Shown: piece by piece, positions 16,625-25,684 of the stretch
How positions within the stretch are numbered: the stretch's first letter is position 1
Layout of the letters: each line of letters begins with the position of its first letter
Assembly (NCBI GenBank): GCA_020637985.1
Contig: JACKJK010000003.1
Coordinates: forward strand, 124,001-188,000
Origin: Rhodobiaceae bacterium
Lineage (GTDB): Bacteria > Pseudomonadota > Alphaproteobacteria > Rhizobiales > Tepidamorphaceae
Direction: 5' to 3'
Length of the DNA stretch: 64,000 nucleotides
The notes under the pieces: generated by a model
Seen by the model: only the letters and a program-made list of their open reading frames with translations
What the model was told of the DNA's origin: nothing
The model's database searches: none
Made by a program: the position numbers and the translations under genes

Positions 16625-17839
16625 TCAGTTGCGGATGATGTTCCTTTCCGGCCCGTAGGGGAAGCCCGTGATGTTGCGCGCGCCATCCTCGGTGACGACG
16701 AGGATGTCATGCTCGCGGTAACCGCCGGCGCCCGGCTGCCCCTCGGGGATCATGATCATCGGCTCCATCGACACCACCATGTTGGGCTCCAGCACCGTCT
16801 CGATGTCCTCGCGCAATTCCACGCCCGCCTCGCGCCCGTAGTAGTGGCACAGCACGCCGAAGGAATGCCCGTAGCCGAACGAGCGGTACTTCAGCAGGTC
16901 CCACTCGCGGTACATTTCGTTGAGTTCCGCCGCGATGTCGCAGCAGCGCGCGCCCGGCTTGATGAGTTCAAGTCCGCGCTCGTGCACGGCGACGTTCTTC
17001 TCCCACAGCTTCAGGTGCTCGTCCGACACCCAGTCGCAGAACAGCGTGCGTTCCAGCGCGGTGTAGTAGCCGAAGATCATCGGGAAGCAGTTCAGGCTGA
17101 GGATGTCGCCGGAACGGATCTTGCGGTTGGTGACCGGGTTGTGCGCGCCGTCGGTGTTGATGCCCGACTGGAACCACGTCCAGGTGTCCATCAGCTCGAC
17201 GTAGGGATGGTTGGAGGCGATCTCGCGCAGCATCGCGCTGGTCGAGGCGATGGCGACCTCGTGCTCGGGCACACCGGCAGCGATTGCCGCAGCGCAGGCG
17301 GCCCCGCCGATGTCGGCGGTGCGCGCGCCTTCCTCGATCAGCTTGATCTCCTCGGCAGACTTCAGCGTGCGCATCCACATGCTCGGTTGGCCGGCATCGA
17401 CGAACTCGACGCCCGGCAGCGCCGCTTCGAGTTGCCGCATGAGGTCGAGGCTGACGTGATCGAACTCGATGCCGAGCCGCTTCACGCCCCTGGTCAGGCC
17501 CTGCACGGCGAAGAAGTAGTTGTCCTTTCGCCAGTCGGTGTAGGTGACGTTGTCGCCGAATGTGCGCCGCCACGGCTGGCCGCCGTCGATGCCCGCCGAG
17601 ATGCTGGTCGCCTTGTCGTGGTCGATGACGAATCCGTACTTGCGGCCGAAATAGCAGTACAGGAAGCCGGAGTAGTAGTTGATGCAGTGGTAGGAGGTGA
17701 AGAGGCAGGCGTCGACGCTGTGTTCGGCCATCCACTTGCGCACGTCGTTCTGCCGCCGCGCCATCTCCGCGTCCGAAAACGGCGAGTATTCCTTTTCCCC
17801 GTTATGCCAGGTGACGAGGCGATCCATCTTGCTCGACAT
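16625..17839 (-). CDS. creatinase (creatine amidinohydrolase), M24 fold
   Basis: A 404-residue pita-bread-fold hydrolase, very similar in remembered detail to Pseudomonas creatinase, which splits creatine into sarcosine and urea. Shared stretches include SYHCINYYSGFLYC, SAGIDGGQPWRR, ELMDTWTWFQSG, NTDGAHNPVT, YGHSFG, VSMEPMIMIPEG and the C-terminal FPYGPERNIIR. The family's active-site His (in DGAHNP) and Glu residues (in MEPM) are present. Length equals that of the characterised enzyme. The ATG at 17839 follows AGGAGGAA; the open frame continues upstream but that part has no family similarity. It is followed by a class II aldolase. No urease, sarcosine oxidase or creatininase gene is in the window. 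Confidence 0.93.
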   Translation of the reverse strand: MSSKMDRLVTWHNGEKEYSPFSDAEMARRQNDVRKWMAEHSVDACLFTSYHCINYYSGFLYCYFGRKYGFVIDHDKATSISAGIDGGQPWRRTFGDNVTYTDWRKDNYFFAVQGLTRGVKRLGIEFDHVSLDLMRQLEAALPGVEFVDAGQPSMWMRTLKSAEEIKLIEEGARTADIGGAACAAAIAAGVPEHEVAIASTSAMLREIASNHPYVELMDTWTWFQSGINTDGAHNPVTNRKIRSGDILSLNCFPMIFGYYTALERTLFCDWVSDEHLKLWEKNVAVHERGLELIKPGARCCDIAAELNEMYREWDLLKYRSFGYGHSFGVLCHYYGREAGVELREDIETVLEPNMVVSMEPMIMIPEGQPGAGGYREHDILVVTEDGARNITGFPYGPERNIIRN

Positions 17840-17953
17840 GCTCGGTGCTTCCTCCTCTTGGACATGCCGCCGTGCCGCGCTCGTGCGGTTCGTGGACGCT
17901 GCCCCCGTTTGTTGCCTTGTCGCCGCTTTCCGCGAACGCTTATGCGAATTCAT

Positions 17954-17968
17954 GAACCGATCCGGTTC
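17954..17968. promoter_or_regulatory. short palindrome upstream of creatinase
   Basis: GAACCG-ATC-CGGTTC, perfect 6-bp arms with a 3-base spacer, 115 bases upstream of the creatinase start. Size and position suit an operator for a dimeric regulator. No regulator gene is adjacent. Confidence 0.4.
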
Positions 17969-18016
17969 GATTTTCCAGCACGACGTTGCACAAGTCCGGC
18001 GCGCTCGCGCAGTGCG

Positions 18017-18044
18017 CACATGTCGCAGCCTGCGACCTCATGTG
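18017..18044. promoter_or_regulatory. nested inverted repeat in the creatinase/octaheme divergent region
   Basis: The outer arms CACATG/CATGTG enclose the inner arms GTCGCA/TGCGAC around GCC. It lies between two other dyads (17954-17968 and 18061-18102) in the same divergent intergenic region. Confidence 0.4.
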
Positions 18045-18060
18045 TCATTGTCTGGCGTTC

Positions 18061-18102
18061 CCCGCATCGATACATTCGCATGAACGAATATATCGATGCG
18101 GG
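18061..18102. promoter_or_regulatory. long near-perfect palindrome upstream of the octaheme cytochrome gene
   Basis: Two 18-bp arms, 18061-18078 and 18085-18102, match in 17 of 18 positions around the 6-base spacer CATGAA. There is no T tract, so it is not an ordinary terminator. It ends 14 bases before the preferred ATG (18117) of the cytochrome gene and contains the alternative ATG (18096) in its right arm. It could be an operator or a 5'-UTR hairpin that hides the start. Confidence 0.65.
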
Positions 18103-18116
18103 CGGGGCGGTCAGGA

Positions 18117-19805
18117 ATGTTCGAAAAGGCGAAGCTGTTCGGCGGACGAAAAGCTTTCGGTGCGATTGCACTGGCTTTCTGTGCGTTGGCCGCGGTCACC
18201 GCGGGTCTTGTCGGAATCGCCGGCGCGCAGGATGTCTCAGGCAATGCCGCAGCCCAGCCCGCCAGCACCGCGAACCATGAGCTGTTCGAGGCGCTGAAGC
18301 GCAGGTTCGAATCCGGCCCCGAGGTCACCGCGGCCTGCCTGTCCTGCCACACCGAGGCCTCCAAGCAGGTCATGAGCTCGATCCACTGGACGTGGAGCTA
18401 CGAGCACCCCGTGACCGGCCAGAAGCTCGGCAAGTCCGAGGTCATCAACTCGTTCTGCGGCAACGTCGCCTCCAACGAGCCGCGCTGCACCAGTTGCCAC
18501 GCCGGCTATGGCTGGACCGACATGAAGGCAGGCCCGCCGAAGGACCCGAGCGCGGTCGACTGCCTGATCTGTCACGACCAGACCGGCAAGTACTCCAAGA
18601 TCGCGACAGCCGCCGGCCATGTCGCGGTGGGCGAGGTGTCCGCCAAGGCCAAGACGATCACCGGTGCGTCCGCCGAGCCGGTCGACCTGTCGAAGGCCGC
18701 CATGAGCGTCGGCCTGCCGGGCCGCGAGAACTGCGGCCAATGCCATTTCTACGGCGGTGGCGGCGACAACGTGAAGCACGGCGACCTGTCGAGCGCACTG
18801 TTCGATCCGTCGCGCCATGTCGACGTCCACATGGCAGGCGACGGCGCAAACATGACCTGTTCGGCGTGCCACGTTTCCGAAAGCCACCACTGGGCGGGCA
18901 GCCGCTACAACGTCAACGCAGCCGGCGACGAAACCTCGCGCGGTCACGGCATGCAGCGCAAGCCGGGCGAACGCCGCGACGTTGCAAGCTGTGAATCCTG
19001 CCATGGCGCCACGCCGCATCCGGCGACGTCGGTGGTCGGTATCAAGCTCAACGACCACACCGACCGTGTCGCCTGCCAGACCTGCCACATCCCGGAGTTC
19101 GCCAAGGGCGGCATCGCCACCAAGACGAAGTGGGACTGGTCGACCGCCGGCAAGCTGCGCGACGGCAAGCCCTATGGCGAGGAGGGGTACACGCAGGGTG
19201 ACGGGCGCGAGCTTCACACCTACCTGTCTACCAAGGGCGATTTCGCCTGGGGCGAGGACGTCACGCCCTACTATGCGTGGTTCGCGGGCCAGGTCATCTA
19301 CACCAAGGCCGAGGACACGATCGACCCTGCCGCGGTGGTCGAGGTCAACCGCATCCCGGGTTCGCCCGACGATCCGAACGCACGCATCTGGCCGTTCAAG
19401 CGCATGGTTGGCCGCCAGGCCTACGACAGCAAACTCAACCGCCTCGTCATGTCCAATGTCTTCGGGCCGGACACCGACACCGCCTTCTGGACCAACTTCG
19501 ACTGGGCCAAGGCGATTGCCGCCGGCATGAAAGCCGCCGGCAAGGAGTATTCCGGCGAATTCGGCTTCGTCGACACCTATATGTACTGGCCGATCACCCA
19601 TATGGTCGCGCCGCGCGAGGAGGCGCTGAAATGCGACTCCTGCCATGCGCCGCAGGGGAGGCTTGCGGGTCTTGGCGGCTTCTACATGCCCGGCCGCGGC
19701 GACTGGGGCATCGCCGACAAGCTCGGCATCGTCATGTTGCTGGCAGCCATCGCCGGCGTGCTGGGCCATGCCGCCCTCAGGCTGTTCTCGAAACGGGGGA
19801 GCTAG
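18117..19805 (+). CDS. octaheme c-type cytochrome, tetrathionate-reductase (Otr) family
   Basis: A multiheme cytochrome of about 562 residues with eight CXXCH haem sites: CLSCH, CTSCH, CLICH, CGQCH, CSACH, CESCH, CQTCH and CDSCH. The count and spacing, and the long stretch between haems 7 and 8, fit the Otr family, whose members reduce tetrathionate and in vitro also nitrite or hydroxylamine. It has an N-terminal export signal (hydrophobic stretch about residues 15-37, cleavage plausible after AGA) and a C-terminal membrane helix (about 535-555), so it is periplasmic and membrane-anchored. The start is uncertain between 18117 and 18096, where the latter lies inside a palindrome. It is followed after 4 bases by a b-type cytochrome that can supply quinol electrons. 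Confidence 0.9.
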   Translation: MFEKAKLFGGRKAFGAIALAFCALAAVTAGLVGIAGAQDVSGNAAAQPASTANHELFEALKRRFESGPEVTAACLSCHTEASKQVMSSIHWTWSYEHPVTGQKLGKSEVINSFCGNVASNEPRCTSCHAGYGWTDMKAGPPKDPSAVDCLICHDQTGKYSKIATAAGHVAVGEVSAKAKTITGASAEPVDLSKAAMSVGLPGRENCGQCHFYGGGGDNVKHGDLSSALFDPSRHVDVHMAGDGANMTCSACHVSESHHWAGSRYNVNAAGDETSRGHGMQRKPGERRDVASCESCHGATPHPATSVVGIKLNDHTDRVACQTCHIPEFAKGGIATKTKWDWSTAGKLRDGKPYGEEGYTQGDGRELHTYLSTKGDFAWGEDVTPYYAWFAGQVIYTKAEDTIDPAAVVEVNRIPGSPDDPNARIWPFKRMVGRQAYDSKLNRLVMSNVFGPDTDTAFWTNFDWAKAIAAGMKAAGKEYSGEFGFVDTYMYWPITHMVAPREEALKCDSCHAPQGRLAGLGGFYMPGRGDWGIADKLGIVMLLAAIAGVLGHAALRLFSKRGS

Positions 19806-19809
19806 TCCA

Positions 19810-20472
19810 GTGACCGAACGCCTCGTCAAGATCTACCCGCGCTTCGAACGCTTCTGGCACTGGTCGCAGGCGCTGCTCATCTTCACCCTGTTCTTTACCG
19901 GGACTGCGCTGCACGGGTTGCACGCCCTGATCCCCTTCGGCGCGGCGGTGACCTTCCATACGTTCGGTGCGCTGCTCCTCGTGGTGTTGTGGATCTTCGC
20001 CATTTTCTGGCACCTGACCACGGGGCACTGGCGCCACTACGTGCCCAGCGCAGACGGGCTCCTCAGGGTGATCCGGTTCTACGCCATCGGCATCTTCAAG
20101 GGTGAACACCATCCCTATCGCAAGGCCTACTGGCGCAAGCACAATCCGCTCCAGGCGATCGCCTACCTTGCGCTGAAGGTCGTTCTGTTCCCGGTCATAT
20201 GGATCACGGGGATTGCCTACCTCACCTACAATTTCTGGGAGCACGTGCCCGATGCCGGTCTGTGGCTGGAGATCGTCGCCAACCTGCATCTGCTGGCGGC
20301 CTACGCGATCATTTCCTTCGTGACGATACACGTCTATCTGCTGACCACCGGCCATTCGTTCAGCGAGCACCTGCGCCCGATGATCTCCGGATACGACGTT
20401 GTCGACCTGTCGCAGGCCGAGGAAGCCTACCTGGCAAGCGACGAACCCGAGCGCCTGCAACGCGCCGAGTAG
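19810..20472 (+). CDS. cytochrome b561-type membrane subunit, partner of the octaheme cytochrome
   Basis: A 220-residue protein with four membrane helices and histidines placed for two b-type haems (FWHWSQ near residue 15, FHTFGALLL, FWHLTTGHWRHY, NLHLLAAYAII, TIHVYLLTTGHS). It resembles the b subunits of thiosulfate reductase and Ni,Fe-hydrogenase. It would oxidise quinol and pass electrons to the periplasmic octaheme cytochrome encoded 4 bases upstream. The GTG at 19810 is used, with GGGGGAG upstream. Confidence 0.88.
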   Translation: MTERLVKIYPRFERFWHWSQALLIFTLFFTGTALHGLHALIPFGAAVTFHTFGALLLVVLWIFAIFWHLTTGHWRHYVPSADGLLRVIRFYAIGIFKGEHHPYRKAYWRKHNPLQAIAYLALKVVLFPVIWITGIAYLTYNFWEHVPDAGLWLEIVANLHLLAAYAIISFVTIHVYLLTTGHSFSEHLRPMISGYDVVDLSQAEEAYLASDEPERLQRAE

Positions 20473-20558
20473 TGCGGCATGGCGCGCAACGGGGCTGGCC
20501 AATCGCCGCCCGGTTTGCGAGTTTGCGCCAAGTCAACAGGCAACCGGGCGGTTCCAGC

Positions 20559-21320
20559 GTGCTTGCAAGGCTCGAAAGACTCTACAACGGCAACAGCCAC
20601 GCGGCTCATCGCTTCCGCTACGCATTGCTCGTCTTCGACCTGGCGACGATCGTGTTCGTCGTGGTGACGTCGTTCTTTGCGCACACGGCGCTGGTCGAAC
20701 TCACCGACTTCCTGCTCGGCGCCCTCATCCTTGCGGACTTCGTTGCGCGCGTGCTGATCGAGAAACGGAAGCACAGGTTCTTCCTGCGGCCGACGACGTG
20801 GGCGGACATTGTCGCGATGATCTCGTTCCTTGCGCCTGTGGCGGGCGAGGGGCTCGGTTTCCTGCGCGTGCTGCGGACGCTGCGCCTGCTGCACACCTAC
20901 CAGCTGCTGGCGCGGCTGCGGAAGGATTTCGCGTTTTTCCGCAGGAACGAGGAGGTGCTGCTGGCGAGCATCAACCTGCTGGTTTTCCTGTTCGTGACCG
21001 CAGGCCTCGTCTACGCGCTGCAGCACGGCATCAACACCGATATCGGCAACTACGCCGACGCGCTTTATTTCACCGTCACGACCCTGACCACGACCGGCTT
21101 CGGCGACATCACGCTGACCGGTACGGTCGGGCGCATGCTGTCTATCGGCGTCATGATCTTCGGCGTTACGCTGTTCCTGCGCCTGGCCCAGGTGCTGTTT
21201 CGCCCGTCGAAGGTCCGCTACACGTGCAAGGAGTGCGGCCTGAAGCTGCACGAGGCGGACGCCATCCACTGCAAGCACTGCGGTGCGATCATCCACATCG
21301 AGACGGAAGGAGAAGCCTGA
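20559..21320 (+). CDS. voltage-gated-type potassium channel with C-terminal zinc ribbon
   Basis: About 253 residues. Five hydrophobic segments include an arginine-bearing S4-like helix (FLRVLRTLRLLHTYQ). A pore loop with selectivity filter TTTGFGDI near residue 187 and a final helix follow. The last 30 residues form a rubredoxin-like zinc ribbon (CKECG...CKHCG). It probably conducts K+ across the inner membrane. No ATG fits; the GTG at 20559 is the most likely start, as longer readings run into the cytochrome b gene in another frame. The stop overlaps the next start (TGATG), which indicates translational coupling. Confidence 0.82.
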   Translation: MLARLERLYNGNSHAAHRFRYALLVFDLATIVFVVVTSFFAHTALVELTDFLLGALILADFVARVLIEKRKHRFFLRPTTWADIVAMISFLAPVAGEGLGFLRVLRTLRLLHTYQLLARLRKDFAFFRRNEEVLLASINLLVFLFVTAGLVYALQHGINTDIGNYADALYFTVTTLTTTGFGDITLTGTVGRMLSIGVMIFGVTLFLRLAQVLFRPSKVRYTCKECGLKLHEADAIHCKHCGAIIHIETEGEA

Positions 21321-22261
21321 TGGCGGTCTGCTGGCGTTGCAACATCGCGCTGATGCGCCTCGTGCTGGCCATTGCTCTGTCGTCCCACAGCGCTGCCGCA
21401 ATGGCTGGCGACCTGATCGCGCACGATGTCGCGCCCGGCATCTGGGCCATCGAGGGCCCCGCCGCCCAGCGCGACGCGCAGAACCTGGGCAACAACGCCA
21501 CCTTCGGCCTGATCGAGACCTCCGACGGCGCCGTGCTCGTCGACCCCGGCGGCACCCGCGCCGGCGCGCAGGCCCTGCACGCGGTTGTCCGCGAACTGAC
21601 GCGGCAGCCGGTGGTAATGGTGATCGATACCGGCGGGCAGGACCATCGCTGGCTGGGCAACGGCTACTGGAAGGAGCAGGGCGCGACCATCGTCGCCTCC
21701 GCGGACGCCGTCGCCGACCACAAGGCGCGCGGTTCGCTGCAACTGACGATGCTCTCGCAACTCGTTGGCGACGCGGTCGCGGGCACTGTGCCGACATATG
21801 CCGACGTTGTGGTCGATGAGGAGCACATCATCGAACTCGGCGGACGCCGCATCGAGGTCCATCATCCCGCCGCCGCCCATACTCCTGGCGACAGCTTCGT
21901 GTGGTTGCCGAGGGAGCGGGTCGTGTTCACGGGCGATATCGTCTACGTCGGGCGGCTTCTCGGCGTGATGGAATTTTCCAGCAGCGCTTCCTGGCTCGAT
22001 GCATTCACGGCGATCGAGGCGCTCGATCCGGTCCATGTCGTGCCCGGTCATGGCGCGCCGACGACCCTTGCGGTGGCGCAGGCCGACACCCGCGACTACC
22101 TCGTCAACCTGCGCGAGCGCGTGCGTGAACACATCGACGCAGGCGGCGACATCATCGGCTCGGTCGACGTCGACCAGTCCGCCTTCCCCCACCTCGCGCA
22201 GTTCGAAGCGCTGGCCAGGCGCAACGCCCAAACCGTCTTCCAGCAGATGGAATGGGAGTAG
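21320..22261 (+). CDS. secreted metallo-beta-lactamase-fold protein with degenerate metal site
   Basis: 313 residues with a likely signal peptide (hydrophobic stretch about 12-28, ending AMAGD). The fold is recognisable from LIETSDGAVLVDPGG, AAHTPGDSFVWLP, VVFTGDIVYVGR and VVPGHGAP. The usual HxHxDH motif is replaced by TGGQDH (near residue 100), so the first two zinc ligands are missing while His in AAHTPGD, Asp in TGD and His in PGHG remain. It resembles SoxH-like or quinoprotein-associated hydrolases found in sulfur and methanol-oxidation clusters. It is coupled to the channel gene by TGATG. It may bind one metal or have lost hydrolase activity. Confidence 0.75.
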   Translation: MAVCWRCNIALMRLVLAIALSSHSAAAMAGDLIAHDVAPGIWAIEGPAAQRDAQNLGNNATFGLIETSDGAVLVDPGGTRAGAQALHAVVRELTRQPVVMVIDTGGQDHRWLGNGYWKEQGATIVASADAVADHKARGSLQLTMLSQLVGDAVAGTVPTYADVVVDEEHIIELGGRRIEVHHPAAAHTPGDSFVWLPRERVVFTGDIVYVGRLLGVMEFSSSASWLDAFTAIEALDPVHVVPGHGAPTTLAVAQADTRDYLVNLRERVREHIDAGGDIIGSVDVDQSAFPHLAQFEALARRNAQTVFQQMEWE

Positions 22262-22295
22262 GGGACGCCCGACCTGCAGGACAGCCGCTTGTCCA

Positions 22296-22315
22296 CGGCT
22301 AGCCGCGGCTAGCCG
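22296..22315. terminator. perfect palindrome between convergent genes
   Basis: CGGCTAGCCG followed directly by its own reverse complement (also CGGCTAGCCG): a 20-bp perfect palindrome between the MBL-fold gene (stop 22261) and the zinc-ribbon gene, whose TAG stop lies inside it. No T tract follows, so termination is a guess. Confidence 0.4.
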
Positions 22316-22599
22316 CCGTTCACAGCCTTTCCGCAGCCCGTACAAAATTTTGCGTCCGGATCGAGCTTTGCACCGCAGGCGGTGCAGAACCGGGCAGCCG
22401 CCGGGGCATTCTCTCCGGCATCGCCCTTCAGCCACGCCTTCGCCTTGTGCAGGTCCTCTTTCGTCGTCAGGTCGCGCTTGGCGTTGACCACGTCGTCCAT
22501 CAGGAATTCCGCCGGCATGTCCTTGGCAGAATGATAGACGGCGTTCTTGGCGCCGAAGCGCAGGATTCCGAGTTTAGCGAGGATATCGAGCAGGCCCAT
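22309..22599 (-). CDS. small zinc-ribbon protein of unknown function
   Basis: 96 residues. The start is set at 22599 (MGLLDILAKL) because GGAGA lies 7 bases upstream; the open frame before it lacks a good start. The C-terminus is a treble-clef-like zinc ribbon, FCTACGAKLDPDAKFCTGCGKAV, with four cysteines in two CxxC pairs. The N-terminal half is unrecognised. It is the second zinc-ribbon protein within about 1 kb, after the channel's C-terminus, but on the opposite strand. Confidence 0.75.
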   Translation of the reverse strand: MGLLDILAKLGILRFGAKNAVYHSAKDMPAEFLMDDVVNAKRDLTTKEDLHKAKAWLKGDAGENAPAAARFCTACGAKLDPDAKFCTGCGKAVNGG

Positions 22600-22709
22600 G
22601 AGCGTATCTCCATTGATGGGTTCCAGCCTGAGTTGTGCGCTCTCATGGCGGAAGCCTGCAAGGGAACTCTCGCTTGCCTTTGGCGGTTGGTTCAACCGGC
22701 TTGCGCTGT

Positions 22710-23801
22710 TCAGTGTTCCGGCGGCAGCGCGGCAAGTCTTGCGACGGTTTCGCGAATATGGTCGCGCCACCAGCCGATCTTCAGCTTATCCATGTCGTAA
22801 TCGCCGCGCGCGATCCGTTCGCCGAACATCGCCGACTTCGCCGCCAGCGCCTCGTCGGTCACCTCGTCATAGCCGTCGACCTCCCACACCGGCAGGTCCG
22901 AAAAGAGCGGTGACATGGCCGGGACGCGTCTGACGATGGGGACGGCTCCGAGCACCAGAGCCTCCCACGTGCGGTGGCAATCGAGGCCGTTGCCCGGCGG
23001 ACTGGCGACGAACCGGCATTGGCTCATCGCCTGCCACAGCGCCTCGCGCGGTATCGCATCCGGCTCGAAGCGGCATGCTGAAAGCTTGCGCAGGATCTCC
23101 ACGCAGGCCGAGCGCTCGAGCGGGTTCGAGGTAACGTTGACCCGCACCAGCACCTGGCATGCCCTTTCGCTCCAATCGGTTGCAGTCCGGCTCAGGCGCA
23201 GCAGATCGTCTTCCTGCGATTGCGGTTCCTGGCCCGCCGGCATGCCCCATGTCATGTAGCCGAGGTGCACGGCGTGAAAATCGAGGCCGATCGGAAATGG
23301 CAGGGCGCGCGGGTGGGGCTTTGCCAGATTCTGCGCAAACAGGGCGACGATGCGCTGGCCGTCAAGGAAATCCAATCCGCCATCGACCCCGGCCAATGCG
23401 TCGTCGGGGACGGCGTGGTCGCTGTCGCCAACGATGAGGACGAGTTTGCGGTCGACCTGTGGCACTACGCGGTCGAGGAACTCCGCAAGATGGTAGGTGT
23501 TCACGTAGACGCTGACGATGTCGCCGGCCGCGCGGTTGATCGCGTCGGCATAGCCGCAGGCCCAAAGCGTGCCTTGCGGTCGCTCCCTTGGCACGATACA
23601 TCCCGGCGACACCGGCGGATAGACGTCGGCCACGCCCCTCGGCAACGCCTTCGACCAGACGAGATCCGCGTCGGTGTGCGCCGCATCGAGGCGATAATCC
23701 AACCGGTGATGCCGCCGGAATGGCTGGGCAAGGCGGTCGACCGCAGCGCCGGCTGCAACGACCGCCTCTGGCAGGTTGCGAAACCGGCCCCGTTTTTCCA
23801 T
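22710..23801 (-). CDS. putative exostosin-like glycosyltransferase
   Basis: About 363 residues, soluble, no clear signal peptide. A C-terminal stretch (CRFVASPPGNGLDCHRTWEA... near residue 285) resembles the donor-binding region of exostosin-type (GT47) glycosyltransferases, where a conserved Glu and a Gly-Ala/Cys-Val/Ile-Pro turn are typical. The ATG at 23801 is preferred; a TTG at 23846 would add 15 residues. The neighbours give no pathway context. The family call is tentative; it could be another nucleotide-sugar enzyme. Confidence 0.5.
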   Translation of the reverse strand: MEKRGRFRNLPEAVVAAGAAVDRLAQPFRRHHRLDYRLDAAHTDADLVWSKALPRGVADVYPPVSPGCIVPRERPQGTLWACGYADAINRAAGDIVSVYVNTYHLAEFLDRVVPQVDRKLVLIVGDSDHAVPDDALAGVDGGLDFLDGQRIVALFAQNLAKPHPRALPFPIGLDFHAVHLGYMTWGMPAGQEPQSQEDDLLRLSRTATDWSERACQVLVRVNVTSNPLERSACVEILRKLSACRFEPDAIPREALWQAMSQCRFVASPPGNGLDCHRTWEALVLGAVPIVRRVPAMSPLFSDLPVWEVDGYDEVTDEALAAKSAMFGERIARGDYDMDKLKIGWWRDHIRETVARLAALPPEH

Positions 23802-23937
23802 CCCGGATATCCCGTGTATTCCAGCCGCATTTGTAGCCGCCGTCAAAAACGGAGAGACTACTCAATCGTGGTGCGCCGGCAAGGCCGTCGCGCAGGAGAT
23901 GTCGCACCGGTGCCTAGCCCGCCGCAATGGAGGAAAC

Positions 23938-24234
23938 ATGCTGTTCGTGATCGCCACGCTGTCGCTTGAACCGGGAACGGCGGATGCGTTCGTTGCCGCG
24001 ACACGCAATCTCCTGCAGGAAACGCGCAAGGAGCCGGGTTGCCTGAGCTACGATCTCAACGCCGACGTGACCGATGCCACGAAACTGGTGTTCGTGGAAC
24101 GATGGGAAAGCCGCGCGGCGCTGGACGCGCATTTCAGGACGCCGCACATCGCTGCCTGGCGCGAGACGGCGCTGAAGCACGTCAAGTCGCGCAGGATCGA
24201 GATCATCGAGAACGCTACGGTCCAGGTTATCTGA
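23938..24234 (+). CDS. antibiotic-biosynthesis-monooxygenase-domain (ABM/YgiN-like) protein
   Basis: 98 residues, a single dimeric alpha/beta barrel domain. LSLEPGTADAFVAA, EPGCLSYDL, KLVFVERWESRAALDAHF and a final IIENATVQVI are typical of YgiN-like quinol monooxygenases. The start is fixed by GGAGG 5 bases before ATG 23938. It stands alone, divergent from the glycosyltransferase-like gene. Such proteins act on quinols or in redox stress; the substrate is not readable. Confidence 0.85.
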   Translation: MLFVIATLSLEPGTADAFVAATRNLLQETRKEPGCLSYDLNADVTDATKLVFVERWESRAALDAHFRTPHIAAWRETALKHVKSRRIEIIENATVQVI

Positions 24235-24976
24235 GCACGCAGTTTCCCGGTCTCACACGGCAAGCGCAGTCTCAGCAACGGCGACCGGTAATGCGTCGGC
24301 GCGTGTTCCCGCGCCTTGCTTGCCTCGGTCCAGGCAGGCCGTGCCTTGCTATTCCCCGTCCGGCGGCGCCCGGGTCTCGGAAGGCGGCGCTTCCTTGGCA
24401 CCTGGCTGGCCCGCACCGCCGCCGATCAGCAGCGCGGCGGAGAGGAACTTCCGCGTGTCGTCGAAGACCGACGGCTTTTCGCCGCGCCAGCGGCCAAAGA
24501 GGCGGACCTCGACCGGCCTGTTCCCGGCGAGGCAATCGAGCGCTCGTGCCGTTTCCGCCGCGAAGGCCGCAAAGCGCTTGCGCGTGTTGTCGGTATACGT
24601 GTCCCAATGCCGCGCTTCCATGCGCAGGTGAAACAGCGAGGAGCGGGCGCGCCGGGCGATGTTCATCGTCTCGATGAAGCCGCCGACCCGTTCCCACTTC
24701 CGCGATGCCCTGCGGTAGCGGGCGCAGGCCTTGGCCTCATGGCCGGCCACGCGGTCGAGCAGGGCGAGGTTGGCAAGCGTGGTGGCGCGGCGCGGATCGC
24801 TCAGCGCAAAGCGGAACATGGCAATCCAACGGGCGCGCCTCCAGGCACGCGCGGCACCCGCCGCGTCGCCTTGCTCGAAACAGGCGTTGCCCTGTTCCTG
24901 CAGGCGTTCCCAGTCGAGGTCGTGCGCCTTCCAGCCCGCCGCGAGCGCGGCGCGCATCTCGATATCCCCGCCGGCG

Positions 24977-25673
<697 letters not shown>

Positions 25674-25684
<11 letters not shown>

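Noticed and set aside
18061..18102. Terminator for an upstream plus-strand transcript
   Set aside because: No plus-strand gene precedes it (creatinase is on the minus strand) and there is no T tract.
15803..18280. Plus-strand open frame of over 800 codons across creatinase and class II aldolase
   Set aside because: Antisense to two genes with clear family motifs, and it crosses the palindromic intergenic region.
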